Shown: positions 40,288 through 49,224, counted from the stretch's first letter. The stretch: DNA of 64,000 nucleotides from Desulfococcus multivorans (GCF_001854245.1 NZ_CP015381.1:398001-462000), one strand, 5' to 3'. Program-made: numbers and translations. Notes: generated by a model not told the origin, from the sequence alone.

Positions 40288-41162
40288 CGCCCGGGATGAC
40301 GCGCCCCGCCCTCGAGGTCCGGCACTTCAGCCATGGATACCGGGAGACCCCGGTCCTGAAAGACCTCTCCTTTGCCGTGGACCGGGGGGATTTCTTCATC
40401 CTGATCGGTCCCAACGGCTCCGGCAAGACGACCCTGATGAAGGCCCTGGCCGGCATCATTCCGGCGGCCGGCAGCCTGAAGGTGCTGGGACGGCCCGTCG
40501 AGAGCTATTCCCGAAAAGCCCTGGCGCGGCATATCGCATGGGTTCCCCAGCAGCTCCCCCTGGATTTTCCCTTCTCGGTGCGGGAGATGGTCCTCATGGG
40601 ACGGGCCCCGCACCAGGGCATCCTTGGATTCGAGACCCGGGAGGACATGGCCGTCGCCGAGCGGATCATGGCCGTCACCGACATCGGGCCCCTGGCCGAC
40701 CGCAAGCTCAACTGCCTGAGCGGCGGCGAGCTCCAGCGGGTCTTCATCGCCAAGGCCCTCTGCCAGGAGCCGGACATCCTGTTGCTGGACGAACCCACCG
40801 CTTTTCTCGACCTGGCCCATCAGATCCAGGTCATGGATCTTCTGGAGCAGCTCAAGCAGGAGCGGGGCATCACCATCGTCATGGTGTCCCACGACCTGAA
40901 TCTCGCGGCGATGTACGGCGACCGACTCCTCCTGATGCGGGACGGCGGGATCCTGAGCCTGGGATCCCCCAACGCGGTCCTCACCTTTTCCCTCCTGGAG
41001 GCGGCCTACGGCTGCGTGCTGTTGACGGAAAAGAGCCCTTTGGGGGACTTCCCGAGGGTGACGACGGTTCCCGGTCGCATCGCGAAACGCGCCGTGAACC
41101 GCCTCTGCCGGCAAGCCGACGGCCTCGATGCGGTTGCCGGGGATCCGTCGCGGGAAGAATAA
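40284..41162 (+). CDS. btuD: Cobalamin ABC ATPase BtuD
   Basis: A 292-residue ATPase with GPNGSGKTT (Walker A), LSGGELQRVFIA (signature), LLLDEPTAFLD (Walker B) and MVSHDLNLAAMYGD (switch). The last ~40 residues after the NBD are a basic extension of unknown use. It ends the btuFCD operon and faces btuB; 41163-41333 between them shows no gene. Confidence 0.88.
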   Translation: MTPGMTRPALEVRHFSHGYRETPVLKDLSFAVDRGDFFILIGPNGSGKTTLMKALAGIIPAAGSLKVLGRPVESYSRKALARHIAWVPQQLPLDFPFSVREMVLMGRAPHQGILGFETREDMAVAERIMAVTDIGPLADRKLNCLSGGELQRVFIAKALCQEPDILLLDEPTAFLDLAHQIQVMDLLEQLKQERGITIVMVSHDLNLAAMYGDRLLLMRDGGILSLGSPNAVLTFSLLEAAYGCVLLTEKSPLGDFPRVTTVPGRIAKRAVNRLCRQADGLDAVAGDPSREE

Positions 41163-41333
41163 AACCGTTCGTGCGGCGCGCATCCGGCGTTGTCAAGGCC
41201 ATCCAGTTGCCCTCCGGACCTTGCGGCACCCGGAACACCGGACGCGCGCCGGCACTTGCGGAAAACGGCGCCGACGCCTTCCCGGGGCGTTCCCGGCGGC
41301 ATGCGGCACCGCGATCGCGGCGCGTTTCAGACG

Positions 41334-43244
41334 TCAGAAAACAATTTCATACCCCACCTTCACCAACCGTCCGATGTCATAATAGACGTACCGATTGCTC
41401 GCATCCTCGGACAGATCCCCCGAGACCTGGACCGCCTCGTCGAAGATGTTGTCCACGGCGAAGGTGAGATGGCCCTTCCAGAGCTTCACCCTGGAGAAAA
41501 AATTGAGTACGACGGTGTCGTCCAGTTCCCGCTCGCGGCTGGTAAGAAGCTGACAGTTCAGGTCCAGGGTCACGGGCTCGGTCAGATAATCGACGCCGAG
41601 GCTCGCCTGGAACCTGGGGCCGGTCCGGTAATCCTTTCCGTCGGTGTCCTCGGCCGTGGGGTCGGCCCAGTACCCGGCGGTGTAAAGGGAGAGATCCTGC
41701 GCCCATCCGGCCTGATGGACAAAGGGATTGACGCCGATATTCCACTCGATGCCCGTGCTCTCGTAATCCCCGGCGTTGAAATAGGTGAGGGGATACCCTC
41801 CGGACCGGTCGAGTTCGATCTTGTCTTCATAGGCCATGTAAAAGGCGGACAGGCGCAGCTGCAGAAAATTGTCGTCGTATTTGACGCCGGCCTCGTAGGT
41901 CCAGCCCTCTTCCGGACGGAGGTTCGGGTTTCCCTTCAGGAAGTCGCTGTCATAGTAAAGATCGTTGAAGGCGGGCGCCCGAAAGGCTTTTCCGGCGTTG
42001 GCGAAGAGATTCAGGCTGTCGGTGGCCGTATAGGTGAGGCCGAAGCTGGGCAGGAACTTGTCGTAATCCCTGGCCCCGGCGGCACCGTCGATGAACTGCT
42101 CCCGCACGCCGACGACGGCGATAAGCCTCTCCAGGAAGGTCTTTTTGACCTGGAGAAAGAGGGCGTAATCGTTGCGGTATTGACTGCCGTACTGGTTGCT
42201 GTAATCGGCGCCGCGGTAGATCCATTCGGCGCCGGGATTGAATTCCCAGTCCGAAAGATAAAATCCGTAGTCGCCGGCCGCGCCGAAATTATAGTTCCGG
42301 TTCCTGTCTTTCGGATCGCCGGGCGCGGTGTACTCCCGCCGCTGCATCTCGTCGTAGTTGCCGAAGGCCTTGACCTTCAATGTCGGGGTCTCGAAGCGGA
42401 GGTTGGCAAAGTTCTTGTAGTAGTCCTGGTCGGTGCCTTCAAAGGGCTTTTTGTTGCCGTCATACCGCTTTTCGAAACCGGTCCGGTAATAAGAGCCGAC
42501 ATAGTCGAAGTGGAGGTTCTCGAACATGCGGGCATTGACGGTCCAGGCATACTTGTCGGTGTCGTCCAGATCGTATCGGTATTTTTGCGAGAAACTTCGG
42601 GAAATCTCCTGCTGGTCCCCGAGATGCTGGTAGTTGAATCCCAGGTTGACCCTGGGAAGGGAGATGGCTGCGCCGTGGTTGTGGTAGGATTCGTTGCCGA
42701 ATTCCACCGTCCCCCCCAGCGATGTGGTGTCGCCGGTCTGTTTGGTGATGATGTTGATCACCCCGCTCATGGCGTCGGCGCCGTAGAGGGTTGAGGCGGC
42801 GCCCTTGAGGATTTCGACCCGCTCGATCTGGTCCAGGGGAATGGTGTCGATGTCATAGGCGTGCCCGGCCGCCCCCTGGATGGGTGACCCGTTGATGAGA
42901 ACCAGCTCGCCGTCCTTGATGCCGCGGATGGAGAGGGTGCTGTTCATGCCGCCGTGGGAGATGCCCAAAGGCGCGAAGGCCTTGTATTGGAACCCCCCGA
43001 CGCGCCGGAGGGCGTCCGACAAGGTATTGGCCCCGGTTTCGATGAGCTTTTCCGCCGACACCACCGTCACGAAGCGGGGGCTCTCCTTCTCCCTCACCGG
43101 AAAACGCTCGGCCGTGACGGTCATGGTGTCGAGGATTGCGGCCGGATCCTGCGCCGCTGCGATGCCGGGCCAATGCCCGGCGGACGCAAGGCAGAGGATG
43201 CCCAGGATGAGGTGCCGATGCCGTTTCAGATGATTCCCGATCAT
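41334..43244 (-). CDS. btuB: TonB-dependent cobalamin receptor BtuB
   Basis: A 636-residue receptor with signal peptide (LILGILCLASAGHWPGIAAA), a TonB box (LDTMTVTAERFP), plug domain (about 45-165: GANTLSDALRRVGGFQYKAF, LKGAASTLYGADAMSGVINI) and a barrel ending in GYEIVF with the terminal Phe. The cobalamin riboswitch upstream identifies the substrate class as corrinoids. AAAGGAGATTG precedes the ATG. Confidence 0.9.
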   Translation of the reverse strand: MIGNHLKRHRHLILGILCLASAGHWPGIAAAQDPAAILDTMTVTAERFPVREKESPRFVTVVSAEKLIETGANTLSDALRRVGGFQYKAFAPLGISHGGMNSTLSIRGIKDGELVLINGSPIQGAAGHAYDIDTIPLDQIERVEILKGAASTLYGADAMSGVINIITKQTGDTTSLGGTVEFGNESYHNHGAAISLPRVNLGFNYQHLGDQQEISRSFSQKYRYDLDDTDKYAWTVNARMFENLHFDYVGSYYRTGFEKRYDGNKKPFEGTDQDYYKNFANLRFETPTLKVKAFGNYDEMQRREYTAPGDPKDRNRNYNFGAAGDYGFYLSDWEFNPGAEWIYRGADYSNQYGSQYRNDYALFLQVKKTFLERLIAVVGVREQFIDGAAGARDYDKFLPSFGLTYTATDSLNLFANAGKAFRAPAFNDLYYDSDFLKGNPNLRPEEGWTYEAGVKYDDNFLQLRLSAFYMAYEDKIELDRSGGYPLTYFNAGDYESTGIEWNIGVNPFVHQAGWAQDLSLYTAGYWADPTAEDTDGKDYRTGPRFQASLGVDYLTEPVTLDLNCQLLTSRERELDDTVVLNFFSRVKLWKGHLTFAVDNIFDEAVQVSGDLSEDASNRYVYYDIGRLVKVGYEIVF

Positions 43245-43380
43245 GTTTTTTCAATCTCCTTTGATGAAGGGGTGAAGGTGAACAGTTCCGGCCGGGAAAC
43301 ATGGGCGGCGAACGTCGACGGAGAACATGAACGGGCCTGTGCGGCCTGTGTGAAAGGCTTCACGGCGCACCGCCGACGGC

Positions 43381-43419
43381 AAAAAAAATCCCCGGACCGA
43401 AAATGATCGATCCGGGGAT
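43381..43419 (-). terminator. Riboswitch-controlled terminator before btuB
   Basis: On the minus strand ATCCCCGGATCGA and CGGTCCGGGGAT form a hairpin followed by eight U. It differs from the cbiK terminator at 25624 by few bases, including the loop region. Confidence 0.8.
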
Positions 43420-43482
43420 GTCCCTTTTTTGTCCTCAGAATCCGGGCAAAACTCTGGTCCACGGAGTTTCGCGCATCTCGTT

Positions 43483-43637
43483 TCAGGCAGGTCTTCTGAC
43501 TCTCGGATCATCCTACCGGCCGCACCTTCCCGGCCTTTCGGCCAGTGGCATATTGCGGCTTTCGTCCCCGATCACAGCGGCGGGCCCGTCCCCGAATTCC
43601 ACGGGGTTCCCTGTTCGGCTCAATAATGAGCACCTGA
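43483..43637 (-). promoter_or_regulatory. Cobalamin riboswitch (btuB leader)
   Basis: The minus strand shows TCAGGTGCTCATTATTGAG, GGGAACCCCGTGGAATTC, GGGACGGGCCCGCCGCTGTG, GCCACTGGCCGAAAGG and GAAGACCTGCC, the ordered core of the B12 element. P1 is TCAGG/CCTGA (43637-43633 with 43487-43483). It is closely similar to the cbiK copy, so a recent duplication is likely. Confidence 0.92.
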
Positions 43638-43650
43638 TCGATATTGCCGC

Positions 43651-43679
43651 AGCATAAAGAGAAGAATCCACAAAGTCAA
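43651..43679 (-). promoter_or_regulatory. Promoter of the btuB leader
   Basis: Minus-strand TTGACT (43679-43674), a 17-base spacer and TATGCT (43656-43651) make a good sigma-70 promoter just before the riboswitch. Confidence 0.65.
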
Positions 43680-43755
43680 GCGAAAAAAATCGCCGCCGGT
43701 TGCGCCACGGCATCGTGTTTTCGCCTGACGTTGTCGCGAGTTGTCGAATCATCGC

Positions 43756-43784
43756 TTGACGCGGAAGGCGTAAGGGGTTAAATT
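43756..43784 (+). promoter_or_regulatory. Promoter of the thiC leader
   Basis: TTGACG (43756-43761), 17 bases and TAAATT (43779-43784) precede the TPP riboswitch by about 20 bases. This is a reasonable sigma-70 match. Confidence 0.5.
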
Positions 43785-43805
43785 CCCGAAAAGTTGATCA
43801 TAGTG

Positions 43806-43895
43806 GTCTGGGGTGTCTTCGGACTGAGAATTTCACGACCGTGAAATAACCCTTTGAACCTGATCCGGTTGATACCGGCGTAGGGAACGGACCGA
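43806..43895 (+). promoter_or_regulatory. TPP (thiamine pyrophosphate) riboswitch
   Basis: GGGGTGTC, then CGGACTGAGAA, a small hairpin TTTCACGACCGTGAAA, and ACCCTTTGAACCTGATCCGG with GATACCGGCGTAGGGAACGG: all conserved THI-box parts in order. It ends about 65 bases before the thiC start; with TPP bound it should lower thiC expression. No clear terminator follows, so control may be at translation. Confidence 0.93.
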
Positions 43896-43961
43896 GCAAT
43901 TGCAAGACCTGCCGCTGCTTCCGGTGCCGTATCCCGCGAAAAAATTCTCCGGAAGGAACTC

Positions 43962-45260
43962 ATGGAAAAAACACAAATGGAACGGGCCCGCGAGGGCCAG
44001 GTCACGGATATCGTCGCCGTCGCCGCGAAAGATGCCGGCATTTCCCCTGAAACGCTGCGTGAACGGGTGGCCGAGGGAACGGCGATCGTCTGCCACAACA
44101 ACCGCCGTCGGAACGGCCGGCCCCTGGCGGTGGGCAAGGGGATTCGCACCCGGGTCAACGCCAATATCGGCACCAGCCGGGACGACACCCACATCGATCA
44201 GGAACTGGCAAAGGCACGGGCCGCCGCGGCCGCGGGTGCCGACGCCATCATGGATTTGTCGACCGGCGGCCCCATCGACGAGATCCGGCGGGCCATTATC
44301 GCGGAAACCGACCTCTGTATCGGCTCCGTGCCGCTGTACCAGGCTGCGTGCGATGCCGTGGTGAATCAGGGCAAACCCATTGTCGAGATGACCGTCGACG
44401 AGATCTTCGCCGGCATCGAGCGTCATCTCGAGGACGGCGTCGATTTCATTACCGTGCACTGCGGCGTGACCCGGGCGAGTCTCGACTGCATGGACCGGGA
44501 GGGCCGGATCATGGACGTCGTCTCCCGGGGCGGTTCGTTCACCTGTGCATGGATGACGCATAACCGGGCGGAAAACCCGCTGTACGAATATTTCGATCGC
44601 CTCCTGGAACTGGTGCGGCCTTATGACGCGACCCTCTCCCTGGGCGACGGGTTTCGTCCCGGATGCATTGAGGACGCCACCGACCGCGCCCAGGTCCAGG
44701 AACTGCTGACTCTCGGGGAGCTCACCCAGCGCGCCTGGGATGCCGGCATCCAGGTGATGATCGAGGGCCCCGGCCACATGCCCATCGACCAGATCGAGGC
44801 CAACATCCGGCTGCAGAAGCAGATCTGCCACGGCGCGCCGTTTTATGTCCTGGGCCCCCTGGTGACGGATGTCGCGCCCGGATACGATCACATCTCCTGC
44901 GCCATCGGCGGGGCAATCGCCGCGGGTGCGGGGGCGGACTTCCTCTGTTACGTGACCCCCAGCGAACACCTCTGCCTGCCCACCGCAGCGGATGTCCACG
45001 CCGGGGTGATGGCGGCCAGGCTGGCGGGGCATGCGGCCGACATCGTCAAGAACATCCCGGGCGCCCGGGAATGGGACGCGGCAATGTCCAGGGCCAGAAG
45101 GGCCCTCGACTGGGAAAAACAGTTCGCCCTGGCCATCGACCCGCCCCTGGCCCGGAAGCGGCGCGGCGAAACCACGGCCGCCGATGCCCACGGGGCCTGC
45201 ACCATGTGCGGCGAATACTGCGCCTACAAGGTGATGGACTCGCGGCGGCGGCCAGCCTGA
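43962..45260 (+). CDS. thiC: Phosphomethylpyrimidine synthase ThiC
   Basis: A 432-residue radical SAM enzyme that turns aminoimidazole ribotide into HMP-P for thiamine. The unusual C-terminal cluster motif CTMCGEYCAYK (CxxCx4C in ThiC) is intact. Other conserved blocks are DLSTGGPIDEIR, HCGVTRASLD, SRGGSFTCAWM, EGPGHMPIDQI and DVAPGYDHI. AAGGAACTC precedes the ATG. The length is that of the short bacterial/archaeal-type ThiC without the extra N-terminal domain. Confidence 0.94.
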   Translation: MEKTQMERAREGQVTDIVAVAAKDAGISPETLRERVAEGTAIVCHNNRRRNGRPLAVGKGIRTRVNANIGTSRDDTHIDQELAKARAAAAAGADAIMDLSTGGPIDEIRRAIIAETDLCIGSVPLYQAACDAVVNQGKPIVEMTVDEIFAGIERHLEDGVDFITVHCGVTRASLDCMDREGRIMDVVSRGGSFTCAWMTHNRAENPLYEYFDRLLELVRPYDATLSLGDGFRPGCIEDATDRAQVQELLTLGELTQRAWDAGIQVMIEGPGHMPIDQIEANIRLQKQICHGAPFYVLGPLVTDVAPGYDHISCAIGGAIAAGAGADFLCYVTPSEHLCLPTAADVHAGVMAARLAGHAADIVKNIPGAREWDAAMSRARRALDWEKQFALAIDPPLARKRRGETTAADAHGACTMCGEYCAYKVMDSRRRPA

Positions 45261-45287
45261 GAATCGCCGAGGGGGCCGTCGGTACTG

Positions 45288-45440
45288 ATAAAGGTCACCG
45301 TCAAGGCCCTGGAGCTGCAACAGGCTCTGCAGGTTACCGGCGGCCCGGCAACTCCGGCGGAGATGAAGAAACGCCTTGAGGCGTACATCGATCAGCTCAC
45401 CAAGAACCCGGACAGGGTGCGGATCGTTATTGAACAATAA
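45288..45440 (+). pseudogene. C-terminal remnant of an unknown protein
   Basis: After the thiC stop, in the same frame, 50 codons read [16 protein letters not shown], a [20 protein letters not shown] stretch, then [12 protein letters not shown] and a stop. There is no start codon or ribosome site. The amphipathic pattern and the end in RIVIE look like the last piece of a larger protein; BREX-type DUF6079 proteins end in a like manner, but this is from memory and weak. It marks the border of the lower-GC defence region. Confidence 0.4.
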
Positions 45441-45451
45441 GGAAAATGGTC

Positions 45452-46618
45452 ATGTTAATACATGCGATCAAGCTAAATAATTTCTTGAGTTTTGGTGACA
45501 AATCAGAACCTGTTTCCTTGAATTCGTTAAATGTCGTCATTGGTCCGAACGGGTCGGGTAAGTCGAACCTACTCGAATCAATAGAGCTGCTGAGGAGTGC
45601 GCCCGAGCAATTATTAAAACCGATTCGCGAAGGGGGCGGAGTCCATGATTGGCTTTGGAAGGGCGTTAAAGGCACACCTACGGCATCGTTAGATGTTGTA
45701 GTTGACAATCCGCTGGGGCCTCAAAACCTGCGCTATGTTTTGTCTTTCACCGCAGTCGGTCAACGGTTCGAGATCGTCGATGAAAAAGTTGAAAACGAAA
45801 AACCTGTAGGTAAGGAGCATTCTAAACCTTATTTTTATTATCACTTTAATTCAGGGCGGCCGACACTCAATGTGAAAGGCGATACCCGTGCATTGCGGCA
45901 AGAAGATGTCGATATGGAAAAATCTATTCTTTCGCAACGTCGCGATCCAGATCAGTATCCAGAGATAACCTATCTTGCTCAACAGTTTGGCAACATTAAG
46001 CTTTATAGAGAATGGAGTTTTGGGCGCTACACTGTACCTCGCTTGCCGCAAAAGGCAGATCTACCAAATAATGTGCTGGAACTTGATGGCAGTAACCTTG
46101 GCTTGGTTTTGAATCGCCTTCGTCGCGAACCTTCAGTCAAAAATCGGCTCTTGAAAGCGTTGCGAGCACTTTATGATGGTATTGATGATTACGACGTTCA
46201 TATAGAAGGTGGCACCGTCCAAGTGTTTTTTCAGGAAGGTCGATTTACCGTCCCGGCGACTCGCCTTTCCGATGGCACACTTCGTTATCTTTGTTTACTC
46301 GCAATCCTTTGTCACCCATCTCCGCCATCTTTGGTCTGCATCGAGGAACCGGAACTCGGATTACACCCGGATGTTCTGCCGACCATTGCTGATTTGATGA
46401 AAGAAGCGGCGGAACGTTGTCAGCTAATCGTGACTACGCACTCGGATGTTTTGGTCGATGCAATGACCGATCAGCCTGAATCTGTAATTGTGGCTGAGAA
46501 GACAGACAAGGGCACAACATTAACCAGATTGGATGCTGAAAAACTCAGGCCATGGTTGGATAAGTATCGACTGGGACAGCTATGGACACGCGGTGAAATA
46601 GGAGGGACACGCTGGTGA
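45452..46618 (+). CDS. AAA ATPase (SMC/OLD-like, AAA_21 type)
   Basis: The ATG at 45452 has AAGGAAAA at a fit distance; one at 45446 is too near. The 388-residue protein has Walker A GPNGSGKSN (about 30-38), a long insert, the signature-like FTVPATRLSDGTLRYLCLLA, Walker B VCIEEPELGLHPD and the H-loop VTTHSDVLVDAM. This is the ABC-type ATPase of the OLD/RecF-like group. Codon use and GC are lower than in the metal block. The next gene overlaps it by 4 bases and codes for a DUF4276 protein; such ATPase/nuclease pairs act in phage defence. Confidence 0.85.
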   Translation: MLIHAIKLNNFLSFGDKSEPVSLNSLNVVIGPNGSGKSNLLESIELLRSAPEQLLKPIREGGGVHDWLWKGVKGTPTASLDVVVDNPLGPQNLRYVLSFTAVGQRFEIVDEKVENEKPVGKEHSKPYFYYHFNSGRPTLNVKGDTRALRQEDVDMEKSILSQRRDPDQYPEITYLAQQFGNIKLYREWSFGRYTVPRLPQKADLPNNVLELDGSNLGLVLNRLRREPSVKNRLLKALRALYDGIDDYDVHIEGGTVQVFFQEGRFTVPATRLSDGTLRYLCLLAILCHPSPPSLVCIEEPELGLHPDVLPTIADLMKEAAERCQLIVTTHSDVLVDAMTDQPESVIVAEKTDKGTTLTRLDAEKLRPWLDKYRLGQLWTRGEIGGTRW

Positions 46619-47244
46619 AATTGTATGTTGAAGGAGGCGGTGATTCCAATATGCTCAAAACGGCCTGCCGTGCGGGCTTTTCAGATTTTTTGAGTAAGGC
46701 CGGATTGAAGGGAAAAATGCCGAGAATTGTTGCCTGCGGGAGCAGGCAGAACGCCTATGACTCATTTTGTACGGCAATCAATACCGGAGAGGATGCATTG
46801 TTGCTGGTGGACAGCGAGGCATCCGTTTCTGCTGATTGCCAACAGGGTGACGCAGAAAACTGGAAGCCATGGCATCATTTGAAAAATCGTCAAGGCGATC
46901 AATGGGATAAACCTGAAAATGTCGACGATGCGGATTGTCATTTGATGGTCCAATGCATGGAGGCTTGGTTTCTGGCCGATAGAGACTCCCTCCAGAGTTT
47001 CTTTGGCCAGGGCTTCAACGCAAACGCCTTACCGGCAGCAGACAATAGGATCGAGTCGGTTGCAAAGGAGCAGATTTACCAGGCACTTTCCGCCGCAACT
47101 AGAAACTGTAAAACCAAAGCAAAATACGGCAAAGGGGAACATTCTTTTAAACTTTTGGCGCTCATTTCTCCGGACCGGGTAACAGCGGCATCCCCTTGGG
47201 CAAAACGCTTTATAGATATCACAGGAGATAAAATGGGCGGATGA
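46615..47244 (+). CDS. DUF4276 family protein, TOPRIM-like partner of the AAA ATPase
   Basis: GTG 46615 overlaps the ATPase stop. The 209-residue product begins KLYVEGGGDSNMLKTACRAG, with the Glu of a TOPRIM-like first strand, and has LLLVDSEASVS with Asp and Glu at the place of the TOPRIM DxD. A conserved WFLADRDSLQSFFGQGF block follows, then KTKAKYGKGEHSFKLLALI. DUF4276 proteins regularly pair with AAA ATPases. They may cut nucleic acid under ATPase control, as in OLD, Gabija-like or PARIS systems; for this protein that is inference. Confidence 0.78.
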   Translation: MKLYVEGGGDSNMLKTACRAGFSDFLSKAGLKGKMPRIVACGSRQNAYDSFCTAINTGEDALLLVDSEASVSADCQQGDAENWKPWHHLKNRQGDQWDKPENVDDADCHLMVQCMEAWFLADRDSLQSFFGQGFNANALPAADNRIESVAKEQIYQALSAATRNCKTKAKYGKGEHSFKLLALISPDRVTAASPWAKRFIDITGDKMGG

Positions 47245-47301
47245 ATCGGCCAAGTAGGCAAACCCATTCGCGCAAATCATAGCCTACACACATGTGCGAT
47301 A

Positions 47302-47339
47302 GGTTCTACACACACGTGTGCAGAATTGTGCGTAGAACC
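47302..47339. repeat. Hairpin after the AAA/DUF4276 pair
   Basis: GGTTCTAC (47302-47309) and GTAGAACC (47332-47339) pair; the loop has the palindrome CACACGTGTG. No T-run follows. Around it, 47245-47610 has no gene that I can support. Confidence 0.45.
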
Positions 47340-47610
47340 TTACGGTTGCGAGTGAAAAATAGGCGCGCCGCTCGTATCCGCTTGTATGATAAGCCTTCCT
47401 TCCGTGTTTTCCGTGTATGCCGCGGTTAAAAATTATTTGTGTACAGGGCATTCTCGTCATCACCGGATACCGGGGCGGTTTGTGAATCCGGAAAACCAAT
47501 AACTTTTACCATTGACAATTGGGAAAAGCGGTGTTAACCATCTCCTGAATAAGACAAAAAAGGTATCTTGATGACGGACAAGGCGCAGAGGCCTTAAAAA
47601 ATCGTGCGGC

Positions 47611-47652
47611 AATAAAGCTCCCTATCCAGTGAGATGGCGGAGCTTTTTTATT
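47611..47652 (+). terminator. Terminator-like hairpin before the ADP-ribosylglycohydrolase gene
   Basis: AATAAAGCTCC (47611-47621) pairs with GGAGCTTTTTTATT (47639-47652), including a six-T run. It is 60 bases upstream of the next start. It may end transcripts from the defence pair, or act as a leader attenuator. Confidence 0.55.
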
Positions 47653-47711
47653 GATCCGGTCGGGCCGGCCAACGCCTTTGAAGACATGTCTTGACAAAGG
47701 AGGTGCTAACC

Positions 47712-48479
47712 ATGATCGGCGCCATTGCGGGAGACATCATCGGATCGGTCTACGAGGGCCGACCCATCAAGACAAAAACCTTTCCCCTGTTCAGTCCGCG
47801 CGCCGTCTTTACGGACGACACGGTCCTCACGGTGGCGGTGGCGGATGCGATTCTTTCAGGAACCCCCTATATCGAGTCCATCCGGAGGATCGGCCGGCAA
47901 TACCCCCATGCCGGCTACGGCGGATCCTTTTTCCGGTGGCTCCACGCCGAAAACCCGCGCCCCTACAACAGCTGGGGCAACGGATCCGCCATGCGCGTGA
48001 GCCCCGTCGGGTTCGCCTTCTCCACCGAAGCGGCGGTCCTGCAACAGGCCCGGCTGACCGCGGAGATCACCCACAACCACCCCGAGGGCATCAAGGGCGC
48101 CCAGGCCGTGGCCCTGGCCGTCTTCCTCGCCGGGACGGGCCGCGGCAAAGCCGACATCAGGGCGTCCATTGCCGATCGCTTCGGCTACGATCTCGACCGC
48201 ACCGTGGACGAGATCCGACCCGCCTACACCTTCGACGTTTCCTGCCAGGGCAGCGTGCCCGAGGCCATCATCGCCTTCCTCGATTCCAGCACCTACGAAG
48301 ACGCCGTCCGCAACGCCGTCTCCCTGGGCGGCGACAGCGACACCCAGGCCTGCATCGCCGGCGCCGTCGCCGAAGCCTTCTACGGCGGCGTTCCCCTCGA
48401 AATCCGCAACACGGTAAAAACCCTCCTGACACCGGACCTGTGGGCGGTGACGGAGGCGTTTTGTGAGCGGTATGGGTAG
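47712..48479 (+). CDS. ADP-ribosylglycohydrolase (DraG family)
   Basis: The ATG at 47712 follows AAGGAGGTGCTAACC. The 255-residue protein starts MIGAIAGDIIGSVYEG and has the metal-site motifs FTDDTVLTVAVADA (Asp pair) and SLGGDSDTQACIAGAVAEAF (DxD). It removes ADP-ribose from proteins or from free ADP-ribose adducts using two Mg or Mn ions. Its high GC and codon use match the chromosome rather than the flanking defence genes, so it may be an old resident or part of a mosaic island. Some DraG-type enzymes act as antitoxins or in phage-defence modules. Confidence 0.88.
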   Translation: MIGAIAGDIIGSVYEGRPIKTKTFPLFSPRAVFTDDTVLTVAVADAILSGTPYIESIRRIGRQYPHAGYGGSFFRWLHAENPRPYNSWGNGSAMRVSPVGFAFSTEAAVLQQARLTAEITHNHPEGIKGAQAVALAVFLAGTGRGKADIRASIADRFGYDLDRTVDEIRPAYTFDVSCQGSVPEAIIAFLDSSTYEDAVRNAVSLGGDSDTQACIAGAVAEAFYGGVPLEIRNTVKTLLTPDLWAVTEAFCERYG

Positions 48480-48628
48480 GGGGGATGTGATCCTTTTTTG
48501 TGATTCGCGGTGAATGCTGTCCTGCCAGAGAGGAGAAGCAAGCCGTCAAGCTATTCTGTCTGTTCAAAATTGAAAGGCATACATGGAGCGAATAAATGAA
48601 ATAATGCGTTCCTATTTTGGAGTATACG

Positions 48629-49222
48629 ATGAACCTAAATGAACCCAAGATTGACTTATCTTTTCAGGTGATTGGAAAACGAATCAGAGTTGACCATGGC
48701 GCAATGCTGCATGGCGCAATAAGTAACATCCTCCCTTTTTTCCATAATGATGACTCCGTCGCTGTTAAGCTTATCAGAGGACGCTATGTAGGTAATGGTT
48801 ATTTAGATATTTCCCCTGTATCTATCCTCGTTCTTCGATTACCAGTAAGCTTTATTGTCAAATATATGTCGCTTTCAGGGAAATCATTCGAAATTTCAGG
48901 CGATAATCTCAAAATAGGCATATTCCATTCAAAAGCTCTGATTCCAGCTGTTGAGCTTTATTCGCATATTGTCACAACCCGAAATGGGCATCACGGAGAA
49001 CGGTTCGAAGAGGAAATCGCCCGACAACTATCTTCAATAGGTGTTAGAGGTGTTTTTACCTTTGGCAAAAGAAAAACGTTCCAGGTTCATGGTAAGCAGA
49101 TTGTGGGGTATGAAATGACTGTGTCTGAATTGACGGCCGAGGAGTCGATCACATTGCAGGAAAACGGGTTGGGCGGTCGCCGGAAGATGGGGTGTGGATT
49201 TTTTGAACCCCGGAGTACCTGA
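48629..49222 (+). CDS. cas6: CRISPR Cas6 (MYXAN/Cmx6 type)
   Basis: ATG 48629 has GGAG six bases before it; a TTG at 48617 lacks a ribosome site. The 197-residue product starts KIDLSFQVIGKRIRVDHGAM and ends in the Cas6 glycine-rich region (ENGLGGRRKMGCGFFEP). A His near its middle (residues ~110-120, HSKALIPAVELYSHIVTTRN) is a likely catalytic residue. It should cut the 36-base repeat to make crRNA. It opens the cas operon; cas3 follows after 2 bases. 48480-48628 shows nothing else. Confidence 0.82.
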   Translation: MNLNEPKIDLSFQVIGKRIRVDHGAMLHGAISNILPFFHNDDSVAVKLIRGRYVGNGYLDISPVSILVLRLPVSFIVKYMSLSGKSFEISGDNLKIGIFHSKALIPAVELYSHIVTTRNGHHGERFEEEIARQLSSIGVRGVFTFGKRKTFQVHGKQIVGYEMTVSELTAEESITLQENGLGGRRKMGCGFFEPRST

Positions 49223-49224
49223 GG

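Noticed and set aside
41190-42794. A 534-codon plus-strand frame
   Set aside because: Antisense of btuB; no family features and no start signals.
43833-45437. A 534-codon minus-strand frame across thiC
   Set aside because: Antisense of thiC; the plus strand has all ThiC motifs and a TPP riboswitch.
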